A stretch of DNA of 64,000 nt, taken from assembly GCA_022747635.1 (NCBI GenBank), contig JAKTNV010000009.1:4115564-4179563 (forward strand). Reading direction: 5' to 3'. The position numbers and the translations under genes were made by a program. Shown piece by piece: positions 1 to 10,599 of the stretch (its first letter is position 1; every line of letters begins with the position of its first letter). Below the pieces are notes generated by a model. The model had not been told where the DNA came from. It made no database searches and worked only from the letters and a program-made list of their open reading frames with translations. The DNA comes from Hetaerina americana. Lineage: Eukaryota > Arthropoda > Insecta > Odonata > Calopterygidae.

Positions 1-339
1 CAAGGCCCGCGGGCCGCCCCGGGCGGGTGGGTCATTTGCCGCCGCCCGAGAGAAATTAGCGATCACTTAGTGCTCTTAGAACTGGCGGAGATTATAGTTC
101 TCAAAGGTACTTATCGCTGTGGGCTAAGTGAAGTAATTGCACGGTTATCAGCAGCCTTTTTTATTGCGACCGACCTTTTAACGTGATGGGAAACGATTGA
201 TGATGATACGGAGGCGAGATAAAGTGCATGGGAAACTGACGAAATCTTCGCCTCCGAAGCTATCAGATCGACTACCGCATGAGTCGACGTTTCATGCAGA
301 GCTTCGGAATGTTTTCACCGAGTGTTTTGAGACGTCAGG
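1..339. other. unassigned, GC-rich edge
   Basis: The first 50 bases are GC-rich and CpG-rich; the rest is ordinary AT-rich sequence. I see no gene, repeat partner or RNA here. Confidence 0.4.
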
Positions 340-680
340 GCAAGATTATGAGCAAGGTAGCAGTGCCACGACACTATTGGAAGAATAAAGATGGGAGCCA
401 CTAGTTGACCGCAGGCTTAAATACAGGTTGAATTTACTGCGAGTAAATTTAAGTCAGGTTGCTTACGAAACTGAGAATGCCAAAAAGACGTATTATGGGC
501 CCCGACTTACTCACTCTGGCAGATCAGATAACCAACGTAAAATCAGGGAGATTTATTGTAGAACGAAAAGATTTAAAATGTCGTTTTTTCCTCGATACAT
601 TAGAGATTGAAATAGATGTGACAGCAATCGCTTAAGAGATAATTCCAATTGGTGGCAGTGTATATATTTGTCGATATCCT
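340..680 (+). pseudogene. L-gamma CR1-like LINE, RT C-terminal relic
   Basis: This is the C-terminal end of a non-LTR reverse transcriptase plus the start of its 3' UTR. The translated block around 340-390 (EQGSSATTLLEE) and the DNA downstream match the copy at 6330-6811 nearly base for base, including the stretch encoding the DNRRKIREIYC end. The C-terminal domain follows the RT thumb in CR1-like elements and is a common survivor of 5' truncation. Stops interrupt the frame after the EE residues and there is no RT core, so it is dead. The tail stops near 680. The match to the second copy is direct; the CR1-like label rests on the PHLEYAASVWDP block in that copy. Confidence 0.7.
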
Positions 681-1437
681 GTACGTTTCCACCTGCATGT
701 AATTCTTTTTATCTAATAGACCCATATTTTTAACAGTTCTATAGCATGAGTTGAATGCCCATTATGTTAATTACTTTAATAAGAACATGTATATTGCGAT
801 CGTTGAAATGGGATATGAAACCTTCGATTTGCTGATCTCGAAGGTCGACGCCCCGATATCCCTGAAGAAAGCACGCAACCTCTGATTGATGCTCGGCTCC
901 AAACCAGAGTTCCACGATCAATCCTCAAGGGAAGGGAGGCTGCACATCGAGAGCGTCACTTCAACCCCCTCGACACCACCACCCACCCGCTTCACTTCCG
1001 AGTTCAAATCCTTGAAGGTATTCAGAATCTATTCAGAACTCGGCGTGCAGGCCAAGAGGGAATTTTGTACAAAAGATGAGCTTTACGGAAACAATATGAG
1101 TGATAACCAATCGGGGAATCGAATAATATTTTTTTAAGGTACGGCCTTCCCTTGGAAATCAATTTTTATCGGTTTCCAAAAATTAACACACGCCAAAAAT
1201 AATACTTGATTTATTTATGGTTATTATTTTGCTGTACCTTTGTGAAGTCAAAGAATTAAAATAGGCGAAAGTCATTCTGCGGGGAATGGCAGCAGAAATT
1301 CATAAACTATCGCTTTAAATGAAACAGCGTCCACAGGAAAGAAAGAGAATTGTGAAGATTCCCATGGTTTATTGCATAGGTTTTTACGTGCATTATAACG
1401 GCTATGTTTCCTAACCTGATATAAATGATTTTGTGTG
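681..1437. other. unassigned
   Basis: I see no recognisable coding sequence. A GC-richer patch at 930-1020 holds an 83-residue open frame with no family resemblance that I can recognise. Confidence 0.4.
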
Positions 1438-1553
1438 CTGAAAAGTGAATAATAATAATAACTTCGTAAGTTCCCGCTATTTTTAAACCGGTCACATTTA
1501 AAATAAAAATCAGTGGAACTCACAAAGTTATTACTATTATTATTCACTTTTCA
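1438..1553. repeat. short inverted repeat, about 26-bp arms
   Basis: A left arm at about 1438-1463 (TGAAAAGTGAATAATAATA...) is repeated in inverted orientation at about 1525-1553 (...TTATTCACTTTTCA), with about 60 bp between them. The right arm has an extra GTA unit in the trinucleotide run. The arms contain ATA/TTA trinucleotides, so slippage may have shaped them, but the flanking TGAAAAGTG block is not simple repeat. It could be a small palindromic element or a chance hairpin around a microsatellite. Confidence 0.45.
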
Positions 1554-1614
1554 TCATTAGGTTACATCAATTTGAGCCGAAAATCATTGAATTCATTTTG
1601 TGTGCTACTAATGG

Positions 1615-1616
<2 letters not shown>

Positions 1617-1659
<43 letters not shown>

Positions 1660-1678
1660 TATATATATACATATATAC

Positions 1679-1727
<49 letters not shown>

Positions 1728-1799
1728 CATATATATATTCACACACACATATATATATATATATATATGTATGTATATATATATATATACATACATACA

Positions 1800-1870
<71 letters not shown>
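1617..1870. repeat. TA / CATA / CACA microsatellite
   Basis: About 250 bp are made almost only of TA dinucleotides, with short CACA and CATA interruptions in the left half and pure TA from about 1803 on. The open frames through it (runs of Y-I) are artefacts of the simple repeat. No gene is implied. Confidence 0.95.
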
Positions 1871-1873
<3 letters not shown>

Positions 1874-2654
1874 CGGAAATCGAAACACATCAAAGAAGTA
1901 AATTGCTAAAAGAAAACAAAAACAGTTAGCTTCCAATAAGTACGCAGACTTCGAATTAAATAGCCAAAAATATTATATTTGGATTAAAGTTTTCCTAGTT
2001 ATATTCTGGCGGCCCGCAAGTTGGTGGTTTTCCAATGGTTCCGAATCTCCCAACTCATGTGAAATTCGAAGACCTCAATTGTTTTCGTCAAATGCTTGTG
2101 CAAATGGAGCCGTAGGTAATTGAATTCTGTGGAATGTCAATTTTGATAGGCGGCTAATAGCGGTACACGGGTGAGTGAGGGCCATTGCTGTCGTGGCTCC
2201 ACACTAATTCCCGCGGGCGACATCTTTTGCAGCCGAGCTAACCGCAGCACTTGGGAGTCGGCCCCTGGCGGTTGAAGCTATCACTAGAGAACTCACTCAC
2301 GTATCTAGCGCCAATGGGTACCTCAATGCGAGGCGCTAATTACCCTCCTCGGCCTCTTTCCTCCCCGCTTGTACTGTTTTACATTCGGCGAATGGAGAGC
2401 AATGCATGCGATTCGCACATGCACGTGCCTTCAGAGATGTTGTTGAAAAAATACCAATCATGTTAATGTGAGTGTTTTACCTTTTATTGACGTTGGTCTA
2501 CGAAAATTGATGCAAAGATGCAGCATACGTGTGAAGAGAGATGGCGCGAGAGAGGCTGTGACCGTGATAGCCTGGAATATCACATTTTATAAAATAAATA
2601 AATGAATGCGAAAACCAATTACCGTCTATGTGCAAAAGCTCCGAATCTCATTAG
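1871..2654. other. unassigned
   Basis: Nothing is recognisable. The 71-residue open frame at 2251-2466 has no family features and no partner elsewhere in the window. Confidence 0.4.
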
Positions 2655-2945
2655 ACATACATCTACCTAATACCCCAAAGGCCGACGCAGGAGTATGTGG
2701 CGGGAGACGTTAGGTCACCACCCGTAAAAGGGGATAAAACCACATGCAAATCACCTCACCTCACAGAGACTTACGATACATTCATGCGAAAACCTTTTTA
2801 ACTTAATGGCATGGCAAACACATATGCAATCAACTAATATGCACATGCACCTACAAATGTGGTGAAAATGTGACCATCCAATAGCGTGGCAAATTAGAAT
2901 TGAAAAGCAAGAAGGAGAGATTGTCACTTGAATATGCAACTCAAG
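2655..2945 (-). mobile_element. L-beta 3' UTR fragment (subtype 2)
   Basis: This noncoding 3' end of the L-beta LINE is read on the minus strand. Its 3' terminus lies at the left (2655-2720), where GTATGTGGCGGGAGACGTTA corresponds to the terminal hairpin shared by other copies. The central part matches the copies at 5100-5220 and 15050-15170 (CACAGAGACTTACGATACATTCATGC type). The right end (from about 2893, AATTAGAATTGAAAAGCAAG) is shared with the copy at 25493-25770 but not with the other L-beta copies, so these two form a subtype. Confidence 0.65.
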
Positions 2946-3024
2946 GTGAGGCGGGGAAAAAGACAAATTTTGATATCGTTGGATAAAAAACTGTCAATAA
3001 TCCATTGGGTTAGTCAGATGTGCG

Positions 3025-3675
3025 TGTTTCCTACATCTATCTACATCTGCACAATGCCCCGCAAGCCGTCGCAAGGATGTGTGGCAGGGGGTGGTTGGTC
3101 ACCAGCCATTCTACCTACAATATATTCCTTCTACTTCCTCATGCACCTGGCACCCCCGATCCACGCGAAAAACCGCGTGCAAAGGGGGCGACCGAGCACC
3201 AATCATGCAAAATGCCTACACATATATTACGAGTATTACATGGTTAGCATCTGTTCCTATGCCTATACAAAGAGGACAAGAAGATACGTCAAAGGAGGGC
3301 AGGCACACATGCAATTCAGACACTTATTCCCGGTTAGTATTCTACGCATTCCGGACGGACAATCCACAAGTACAATAAGCTTTACTTCGCCCACACCCCA
3401 CGTGGCACAAGGGCGCCAGGCGGGGCGGAGTGCTAGGACACCAGACTTGGAGAGTGTTTTCTGAGAGTTAAATTCTTGTGTTCCCCTATTTTCGTACAGC
3501 GCGTACCTATCACTGCGTCTTATATGCTCCCCCTTTTGTTGCTGTCGCGAATAGTGCGCGGAAAAAACGCATACTTGAATCTATCAGTTCGACAATCTGA
3601 CTCTAATTTTGTGGCAATTGTCGGCCTTGCCAATGCAATTAGGGGGCCTAATTACATTTCCAATGTCCGATGCGA
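3025..3675 (-). mobile_element. zeta, noncoding retroelement, copy 1
   Basis: A 650-bp repeat read on the minus strand, with the shared 3' hairpin at about 3055-3085 followed by a GTAGAT-type tail (3025-3050). It matches the inverted copy at 10600-11165 along its whole length, including the segments at 3135-3175, 3230-3370 and 3520-3670. No open frame in the sense orientation looks like RT, endonuclease or a nucleic-acid-binding protein. It is either a nonautonomous element or the 3' UTR of a LINE whose coding part is not in this window. Confidence 0.65.
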
Positions 3676-3679
3676 ATTC

Positions 3680-3765
3680 ACACCCTCTATATCTTCGTAA
3701 TAGGTTTAATCTAGCGAAACCACACCCTCTCTATCTTTGTAATAGGTTTAATCTAGCCCTGAACC
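3680..3765. repeat. two-unit direct repeat, about 40 bp
   Basis: The block ending TAATAGGTTTAATCTAGC occurs twice, at about 3683-3717 and 3725-3758, each preceded by CACACCCTCT. It is a local tandem duplication with two or three differences. No function is apparent. Confidence 0.6.
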
Positions 3766-4264
3766 TTCGAATATCTAAAGGTTCCCACCCCAGATTCTGT
3801 ATTAATTGAGTACCGACGCTTTGGTATAGTCGAATATTGTCAATTCACATGAATTATTACTTTCCCAAGGAAGGAGAATTGTCTTTTTTGAACTTGAAAT
3901 AAACCGTACTCAGCTTGCACACCAGGGTTGAGGCGACATTGTGTCGGCAACAAAAAATAATATTGCTTTCTTGTTGCCAAAATTACAACTTATTTATGAC
4001 TGGGGAAATTTTCGATATGGCTTAGCATGGCCATTTTCTGTTGGAGCTGCTTCATTGATTTGACATCATCAACATATCGTTGGCAATTGGAGGGCAATCG
4101 TTTCGGTTTTACGGCGATTTAAATAGCGGCCCTGGAATGTTCTCTATTTCAAAGAGCACCACATGCATTCTGTTTTCCTTTATGCCCGGGTATGCTTTCA
4201 AATCGCCTACCGCGACTTCGGGACATCTGTTTCCGCATGTCTGTGTGAGTGTGTGTGCTCATTT
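3766..4264. other. unassigned
   Basis: Ordinary AT-rich sequence with no family resemblance. The 80-residue open frame starting at 4080 is not convincing. Confidence 0.4.
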
Positions 4265-4700
4265 TATGAAACTTGACTATATTTCGCTTGAGATTAGTGC
4301 TTCATCAATTGAAATGAAATAAATTGATCAGCCGTAGAGGCTGGAAACTCCTAAAGGGTGATGTCAGTGTTCGAGATGTGGGTATTCGTTTATTTGTCGA
4401 ATCGGGAAGGATGTTTCTTTAGCAGTGATGATGTCTAAAATGTATCATTACCCCCAGCGTACTGCGGAAGGAGAGATCATGTCGATGAAATTGGAGAGAT
4501 TAAGAGTAGAACAGATAGCCTTTAAATGTCATTTTTTGCCACGAGCGATACGGGATCAGAATAACATTTTCTGACCGGGGAAAGGGGGCGACGGGGCGGC
4601 ATTTTCCGGGGGAAAATTATTCGGGTCAAACTTGGTCTGATGCGTGCTCACTCCATGGCACATACCATAGCGGTGGCTAGCAGGGTACTATGAATACTAA
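4265..4700 (+). mobile_element. L-alpha 3' UTR, copy with upstream segment
   Basis: This is a 3' UTR fragment of the L-alpha LINE. It matches 36895-37325 over about 430 bp, including a segment near 4325-4430 (AGAGGCTGGAAAC, then GTGATGTCAGTGTTCGAGATG). From about 4430 it matches the 3' UTR that follows the RT relic at 29700-31845 (TTACCCCCAGCGTACTGCGG, then AGAGATCATGTCGATGAAAT). It ends with the degenerate terminal hairpin near 4660-4695. No protein is encoded. Confidence 0.7.
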
Positions 4701-4984
4701 TAATTCAATGGGAAGGCGTTCACTTTTGCCATCCTCTCCCTCCTCTGTGCTAACCACGGCCGAAGATGCCCTTTGGAAAGCACCTTCACTGATCGCCAAA
4801 TGATTCCGTATTCGCGCATTTCGACCAAGCCGTCTGGATAGAACTATGACTAGAAGCGCTTTTCGTCTATTGCTTCCTTCAGGCATATAGTACAATCGCT
4901 CTTCATACGTTCAAATGAAAATTACACTATTATAAATACGTGTAGTCATGGAATAAGTTACTCCACACACATATTTTATTAGAA

Positions 4985-5990
4985 GACGGACTAGGTTTTG
5001 ATGTTGAACGTCATATACATCTATATGATGCCTTGCAAGTCTCTGCAAGGGCGAGTGGCAGGAGGTGTTCGGGGACCACCCGTTAAAGAGAATAAAACCG
5101 TATGCTAAATCCACAAATCCGTGCCAATCTATACACACAGAGGCGTATGTATGCATGCGAAACCTTTATAACTTACGTGCATGCAAATATATATTCTATC
5201 AACTACACACACTTACATCTTGTGTATACGCAACGTTCAATCTGGTCCTGAATTGAAAATTAAATGAATTTAATGTTTCTGTATTGACTTTGTTTTCTGA
5301 CTACTATGATTCCTGATTGTTCGGGGAAAGAACGAGTATTTTATCTATCTGTACTGCAGTCTGTCTCCCTTATCTTATTATCTTTGTGGTCTGACGTACG
5401 AAGTAATACTGTAGGGCCACAATAGTTCCTTGAGTGCCATTGTTAAACTCGTTTGTTTTAAACCTTTCTAAAAGTCTCACTCTCGCTTCTTCTCTTCGTA
5501 TCTCATGTGACTCACAGCCTAATTCCCCCAAAAGACCTCCCACACTCGTCTTCTTATTGTAAATTTTTTTGTGACGAATCTGGTGGATTTTCTCTTGACG
5601 TTAGCAACTACCTTTTGGCCAAATATTCTCCCAAGGATCTCAAATACTTCCTTTGCTCTAAAATTTCAAAATTGCATATTTGCCTATATTAAGCACTAAT
5701 CCCATTTCATTGCACCAATTCTATATTATGCCTAAGTCTCTAGAGATTATCTCGATGGATGGATCGCTGCTTATTTCCCTGTATTACATCGTGCCATCAG
5801 AAAATGGCCTGAGATTGCTACTAATGTGTGATCTTAAGTCATTAATGCATATTAAGAAGAGAAGCGGTCCTATCACACTTCCTTGGGGGACGCCCGAAGT
5901 CTATTATCTGTGGAGCACAACCCATAGTTGACTGCTATTTGTTTGCGATTTGACAATAAGTCTGTAATCGAATTCATTTTGCAGCTGGAA
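4985..5990 (-). pseudogene. L-beta CR1-like LINE, RT plus 3' UTR
   Basis: This is the longest L-beta copy, read on the minus strand. Starting near 5985, the translated DNA gives the RT motif [20 protein letters not shown] at about 5850-5900, then a decayed FADD box (FSDGT), then WCNEMGLVLNIGK near 5700. The C-terminal block LLGELGCESHEIRREEARVR follows at about 5470-5530. These are the palm and thumb blocks of CR1/Jockey-group reverse transcriptases that copy LINE RNA at the target nick. The copy lacks the endonuclease and the first RT blocks and has stops and frameshifts. The 3' UTR runs from about 5270 to 4985 and ends in the shared hairpin (5025-5065). It defines the L-beta family used for the shorter fragments. 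Confidence 0.8.
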
Positions 5991-6329
5991 TAACAGAAAA
6001 ACTCACCATCGTAGTGGTTATCCGGATGCGTTATCTCGGGAGACCTCCCTTGACGGCCTCACTTCTTCACATCCACGAGTCCTCCTTTCACTCATTCACA
6101 TCGCGATCTGACTCGCTCTAGCCCGAGTGTGAGCCTCATCCTCTTATCAGGAGTGACGCCGAGCATCGGCAGAGGACGACACCTGCCAGTGGGTAATCAA
6201 TCTGATTTCCAGCGTGAGTTTGAGAGGGAAGGGGTGAGCATGTCGCCGAAAGGGGAGAGCGGTGGGAGGGTGGCTGGCAGGAATCCGAAGGAGATGGAAT
6301 CTACAGAATAGCAAATAAAAAGTTAGAAA
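5991..6329. other. unassigned
   Basis: GC content is moderate, with a few CpGs. No recognisable coding or repeat partner is seen. Confidence 0.4.
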
Positions 6330-6811
6330 TCATAGAAAGGGTACTTGGAAGGTCAAAGTGCTTTGTTCTTTCGCGTTAGTTGGGCCCCACCTTGAGTATG
6401 CTGCAAGTGTATGGGATCCTCATGAAGTAGGCTTGATTCTGGAATTAGATCGAGGGCAACGAAGAGCAGCTAGGTTTGTGAAAAGTTATTATGAACAAGG
6501 GAGCAGTGTCACGACACTATGGGAAGAATTAGGATGGGAACCACTAGTTGACCATAGGCTTAAATACAGGTTAAACGTGCTGCGTAAGTTTGATGCAGAT
6601 TACTTATCTGAGAATGCAAAAGACATATTAAAGCCCCACCTTACTTACAGCTAGATCAGATAACCGACGTAAAATCAGGGAGATTTATTGTATAACGGAT
6701 TGCCGTTTTTTCCTCAAACCATCAATAGAGATCAAAATAGATTTTACAGCGATCGCGTGGGAGATAATTAGAATTGGTAGTGTATACATATTTTCGATAT
6801 TTTTTTTTTAA
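6330..6811 (+). pseudogene. L-gamma CR1-like LINE, RT C-terminus
   Basis: The open frame at 6358-6654 encodes the C-terminal part of a CR1-like reverse transcriptase: LVGPHLEYAASVWDPHEVG, then RGQRRAARFVKSYYEQG, then LWEELGWEPL. This block is diagnostic of CR1-group elements. It continues through a stop at 6652-6654 into the same reading as the 340-680 copy. The tail ends near 6811, exactly where the 3' end of the L-delta LINE on the other strand begins, so two retroelements meet tail to tail here. The upstream RT core is missing. Confidence 0.8.
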
Positions 6812-7068
6812 GGTAATCTACCGGTTAAGGTAGGTTTTTGGATGGACACAACTACCAAACAAATATTTTATTACTCCTAACAAAACACAAAATCCATCAT
6901 CCTACTCTATATCAGGTCCCTCTTCATCTCTGAGTACTTTCTTCCTCCCTTCATCCCGTCCAACATCCCTATCCTGTTCCCTCCCCTTCCTCTTTTGCCC
7001 AACATTCTACCCTCTATCACAGTCTTCAACATCCCACTGCCGAATAATACGCCCTTCGTCCAGTTTTC

Positions 7069-7854
7069 CTACCTCCATAGGATTTCTCCCAACAAACCCC
7101 TCTCTTCACCAGCAATACCTAGTACTTCCTCATTTGTTTTCTTCTCTCTCCATTTCACCTTCTCCATTCTTCTCCACACCCACATTTCAAAAGCCTCCAA
7201 TCTACGTCTATCCTCCTGCTTCAATGACCACGTTTCCGCACCGTACATAGCTACGCTCCATATCAAAGTTTTCTTAACATCCTTACTCAACGTATCTCTC
7301 ATCAACTCCCTCCTCCTTTTGCAAGCCTCTTTGCCTAGCGCAATTCTTCTCCTTACGTCCCTACTACTTTGACCGTGTTGGTCCAAAACACTACCGAGAT
7401 ACGTAAACTGTTCTACCTGCTCTAGTTTTTGCCCTCCTATTTTAATGTTAAGCTTGGCCCTTTTCTTTCTAGAAAATCGCATAGCCTTTGTTTTGTTAAT
7501 ATTGATTCTCATCCCATACCTGTTGCACTGAATTTCCAAATCACTGAGCAATGCTTGCAACCCCTTGGCTGACTGACAAACTAAAGCTTGGTCATCAGCA
7601 AACCTAACTGATTTTACGAATTCCCCGCCCACTTTCATTCCTACCTCCAGCTCTTCCCATGCCTCTTAAATCATTTCCTCTACATACAGGTTGAACAGCA
7701 ACGGTGATAATGGGCAACCATGCCTTACACCCCTTCCTAACACTGCCCATCCTGACTTCCCGTTTCCCACCCGCACCTGAGCAGTCTGAGACATGTACAG
7801 GTTGCGGATTAGAGCTCAATTCCCTCCAATCTATTCCTATTTTCTGCAATACTA
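7069..7854 (-). pseudogene. L-delta RT, C-terminal half
   Basis: A 189-residue open frame (7069-7638) starts just before the catalytic RT box: RFADDQAL at about residues 12-19, where the two Asp bind metal. It continues with IGGQKLEQVEQFTYLGSVL (residues about 66-84), MYGAETWSLK (about 131-140) and FEMWVWRRMEKVKW. These are the palm, thumb and C-terminal blocks of LINE reverse transcriptases. The adjoining frame (7604-7864) holds the upstream RT segment in a shifted frame; its out-of-frame reading resembles the conserved RT G-V-R-Q-G-C-P block. So at least one frameshift lies near 7640. Confidence 0.8.
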
Positions 7855-9193
7855 CCTTGATCAAAAATTTCCCGGAATTTATTCAGAAAATTAAAAATAC
7901 AAGTTTATTCATCTAAATGTATATTGTCCCCTTCAAAGTAATCCCCATCGACTGCAACACACTTATGCCAGCGCTTGATCCAATCCTCGAAACATTTTTT
8001 ATATTCGGTTTTCGGTATGTCCATCAGTGCTTCCTGCGATTTTTCCATTACTTCCTCTCGGCTGCTAAAACGCGTTCCCCGTAATGGTTTTTTAACTCGA
8101 TTGAACAGAAAGAAGTCACAGGGAGCCAAATCAGGTGAATTCGGTGGCTGTTGGATGGTATTTGTTGCATTTTTCGTCAAAAAATTACGAATAATGATAG
8201 CTGTGCGACTGTGTAACTGTGCGACGGTGCGTTATCATGGTGCAAAATCCACGAGTTTTCTGCCCACATTTCTGGTCTCTTTCGGCGAATTGCTTCACGC
8301 AAACGTCTCATAACGCCCAAATAATACTCTTTGTTTACTGTCTGGCCTTCTGGCAAAAATTCATGATGCACTACACCGTTGTAATCCATGAAAACCGTCA
8401 GCATTGCCTTCTTTTTTGACTGAAAACGACGTGGTTTTTTTGGTCTCGGCTCATTTGGTGAACGCCATTCACTTGCCTGATGTCTGGATTGCGTGTCGTA
8501 CTCATAAACCCACGTCTCGTCTCCAGTAATGATCCTTTTGATGAATGTGGGATCGGATTCAGCCTCGCAAATCATGTCTTTTGCGACGTCAACACGGTCT
8601 CTTTTTTGCATGAAATTGAGGTCTTTTGGCACCAACTTTGCTGCTACACGACGGAAACCCAAATCATTAACCACAATGTCTTGGGCGGATCCATAGGCAA
8701 TGTTCAAGTCCTCCGCTATTTCTCTGATGGTTAATTTGCGGTTATTGACCAACATTTCTTTTACTTTATCAATTTTTTCACCGACTTTCGATGTCGATGG
8801 TCTGCCACTGTGTTCATCATCTTCGATTGACTCACGACCACTTCTGAACCGCTCGTGCCACTGGTAAACGACCGTTTTTTTTAGAGAATCGTTGCCGAAA
8901 CACTTTTCCAACATTTCCAACGTCCGTGCGCCACTAAATCCGTTTTTTACGCAAAATTTAATACAAGTTCGTTGTTGCAAATTTAAATCCATTTCTGAAA
9001 TTGTAAAAAATCGCCAACACACACAGAGATAGATGTACTCTTGGCTACGTAACTTTTGCAAATGTCAAGTTATGACACTAAGATTTAAAGGGAATATCAA
9101 CAACAGATGTACCAATTTAACAAAAAAACAGAACTCAAATCGGAACGATGGGAGCGCCACACGGTGGTTATTCCGGGAACTTTTTGATCAAGG
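7855..9193 (-). mobile_element. mariner element inserted in L-delta
   Basis: This 1339-bp Tc1/mariner element has terminal inverted repeats CCTTGATCAAAAATTTCCCG (left) and, read inward from the right end, CCTTGATCAAAAAGTTCCCG. It is bounded by the TA target duplication (7853-7854 and 9194-9195) normal for mariner. Excising it restores the L-delta reading frame. The size is typical of full-length mariners. It carries one transposase gene on the minus strand with a single visible frameshift. It is the best preserved DNA transposon in the window and, from its good TIRs and mostly open gene, one of the youngest insertions. Confidence 0.93.
7905..8992 (-). pseudogene. mariner transposase, one frameshift
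   Basis: The gene starts at the Met at 8990-8992 (MDLNLQQRTC); the frame is open further upstream, but this Met fits the family. It has an N-terminal helix-turn-helix region (CFGNDSLKKTVVYQWHERF), a second HTH and linker (LTIREIAEDLNIAYGSAQ), then the DDD catalytic core: TGDETWVYEYD, LHHDNAPSH and NSPDLAPCDFFLF. These three Asp coordinate the metal for cut-and-paste transposition; the spacing suits a DD34D mariner. A short insertion that partly repeats the local ACAGTCGCAC sequence, near 8195-8225, breaks the frame between the second and third Asp; reading resumes as LTKNATNTIQQPPNSPDLAP and runs to 7905. Length, about 350 residues if joined, is usual for mariner. Confidence 0.9.
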
Positions 9194-10061
9194 TAGTATA
9201 CTCATTAGTTTTTCCCAATTCACTCTATCAAACGCTTTTTCGAGATCTACGAAACAGGCAAATACCTCCTGGTTGTGTTCTATATTCCTCTCGATTAATA
9301 ATCTCATTACTGCAATGGCATCACGCGTACCTCTCCCCTTCCTAAACCCAAACTGATCATCCCCTAAGTAATCATTTGCCCTACTCTCTATCCTTCTGTT
9401 TATGATCCTGAGAACAACTTTAGCTGCGTGGGATATCAAACTAATTGTTCTATAGTCCTCACATGACGTGGCCTTTACCTTTTTCGGAATAGGAACTAAA
9501 ACTGATCTCACAAAGTCTTCCGGCCAGATTCCCTCCTCATAAATACTACGGATCAGCCCATATAGCCTCTTCCTCCCACATTTTCCTAAGCTTTTTAAAA
9601 GTTCCACGGGAATGTTATCTACCCCCAAGGCCTTAATTAGTTTCATCTCCCTCAATGCCCTTTCTATCTCATTGTCTAGTATGCCTGGACCTAAGATGTC
9701 TTCCTCTACGTCATTTTCTTTTTCAATGTCTAACTTTGTTGGTCTGAGTTCTTTACTATACAGTTCTTCTATATATATTCCTTCCATCTCTCTTGGATCT
9801 TTCCTGCATCAACTATTATCTAACCCGACTTATCTCTAGCATACATCTTCCTTTCTTACTTCCCGATAAAGATTTAATTTTACTGTAGAGCGCACCAATT
9901 TCACCCTTCCTCTGCAAACTTTCCATATCATTACACTGCGTCTTCCACCATGTTTCTTTTCCTTTGTTTATGATCCTCCCGTGCCCGCCTCAATTTATTG
10001 TTTAACTCTTTGTACTTCATTTTGCCCCACTCAGTGTTTACATTCTTCCACTTTCTCCGTG
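9188..10061 (-). pseudogene. L-delta RT N-terminal part and linker
   Basis: An open frame (9188-9787) encodes the first RT blocks: NIPVELLKSLG, then VLVPIPKKVKATSCEDYRTI, SLISHAAKVVLRIINRR, DDQFGFRKGRGTRDAI and FVDLEKAFDRVNW, the last holding the first catalytic Asp. Upstream (9800-10061) an interrupted linker reads KYKELNNKLRRAREDHKQRK. The frame at 9188 runs into the right TIR of the mariner. Together with 7069-7854 this shows an almost complete but frameshifted RT domain. Confidence 0.85.
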
Positions 10062-10112
10062 CAAATCCCGGGGCGCCGGGATTTTGAACCCGGTCCTCCT
10101 ACGTGGGAAGCC
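10062..10112 (-). mobile_element. SINE T2 fragment (B-box part)
   Basis: On the minus strand the sequence reads GGCTTCCCACGTAGGAGGAC followed by CGGGTTCAAAATCCCGG. It matches the tRNA-like head of SINE T2 (see 11768-12060), including its B-box. Only the 3' half of the head remains. Confidence 0.5.
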
Positions 10113-10215
10113 AGAAATGGAATGTCTTGGATATTTCGATAGTGACTTTGATTTCTTACTATTATCATTCCTGATTGTGCATGAAGGAAGAAATGGAACC
10201 GGCTGATAATGGATC
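10113..10215 (-). mobile_element. L-beta fragment
   Basis: A short piece of L-beta matching 15215-15290 and 5280-5330, with a run like TATTTCGATAGTGACTTTGA and then ATTCCTGATTGT. It covers the end of the ORF and start of the 3' UTR. No function remains. Confidence 0.6.
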
Positions 10216-10599
10216 CATTCAAATTAGCGCCTGATAAAACCTCATCAGGAGATAAATATTTCCCTCGTTCCAGCCGGATAAGTGATTGCTGTAACCGCTG
10301 AGTGGAGTAGAGGATAAATGTGAGTGGTGTGGGAAGGCGATGAATCATAGAGAAAATTGGAGAGATGGGTTGTTTCTCCAAGAAGCAACAAGGATGACCA
10401 GCGGAGAGAGATTAACATTGGAGGAGATGTGGCATGTGTAGAGTATCATTTCGCGAGAATGGTCATTTGTGCTTGTGGAATGTCATGGGAGGAAAACAGG
10501 CTCACACAATCATAATTATCATTTTACCACGGGTAGGATTTCGACTGAGCACTTTGCTGAAGGGACCTTTGAAACTCTGCCTGACCCCGAATACCCAAA
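10216..10599. other. unassigned
   Basis: No recognisable feature. The part from about 10500 may belong to the 5' side of the zeta copy that follows, since the sequence is continuous with it, but the other zeta copy does not extend this far. Confidence 0.35.

Larger units (their letters stand above)
6812..10061 (-). mobile_element. L-delta LINE copy 1, interrupted by a mariner
   Basis: This long non-LTR retrotransposon copy runs from the endonuclease-RT linker (about 10060) to its 3' end at 6812, where the DNA reads CCTACCTTAACCGGTAG on the minus strand. A mariner at 7855-9193 splits the RT domain. Removing it together with one TA joins the reading frame ...NWEKLMSIL / VLQKIG.... The copy has frameshifts at several places but keeps most RT blocks. 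Homologous pieces occur at 20965-22900, 24130-24625, 38050-39345, 41868-41970 and 54843-55510, so this is one of the most abundant families in the window. I did not resolve its clade; an APE-type endonuclease is inferred from the other copies. Confidence 0.85.

Noticed and set aside
1567..1901. Long Y-I-rich open frames on both strands
   Set aside because: They are translations of the TA/CATA microsatellite.
2928..3464. 178-residue plus-strand frame
   Set aside because: It is antisense to the zeta element and the second zeta copy does not keep the frame with any protein-like conservation.
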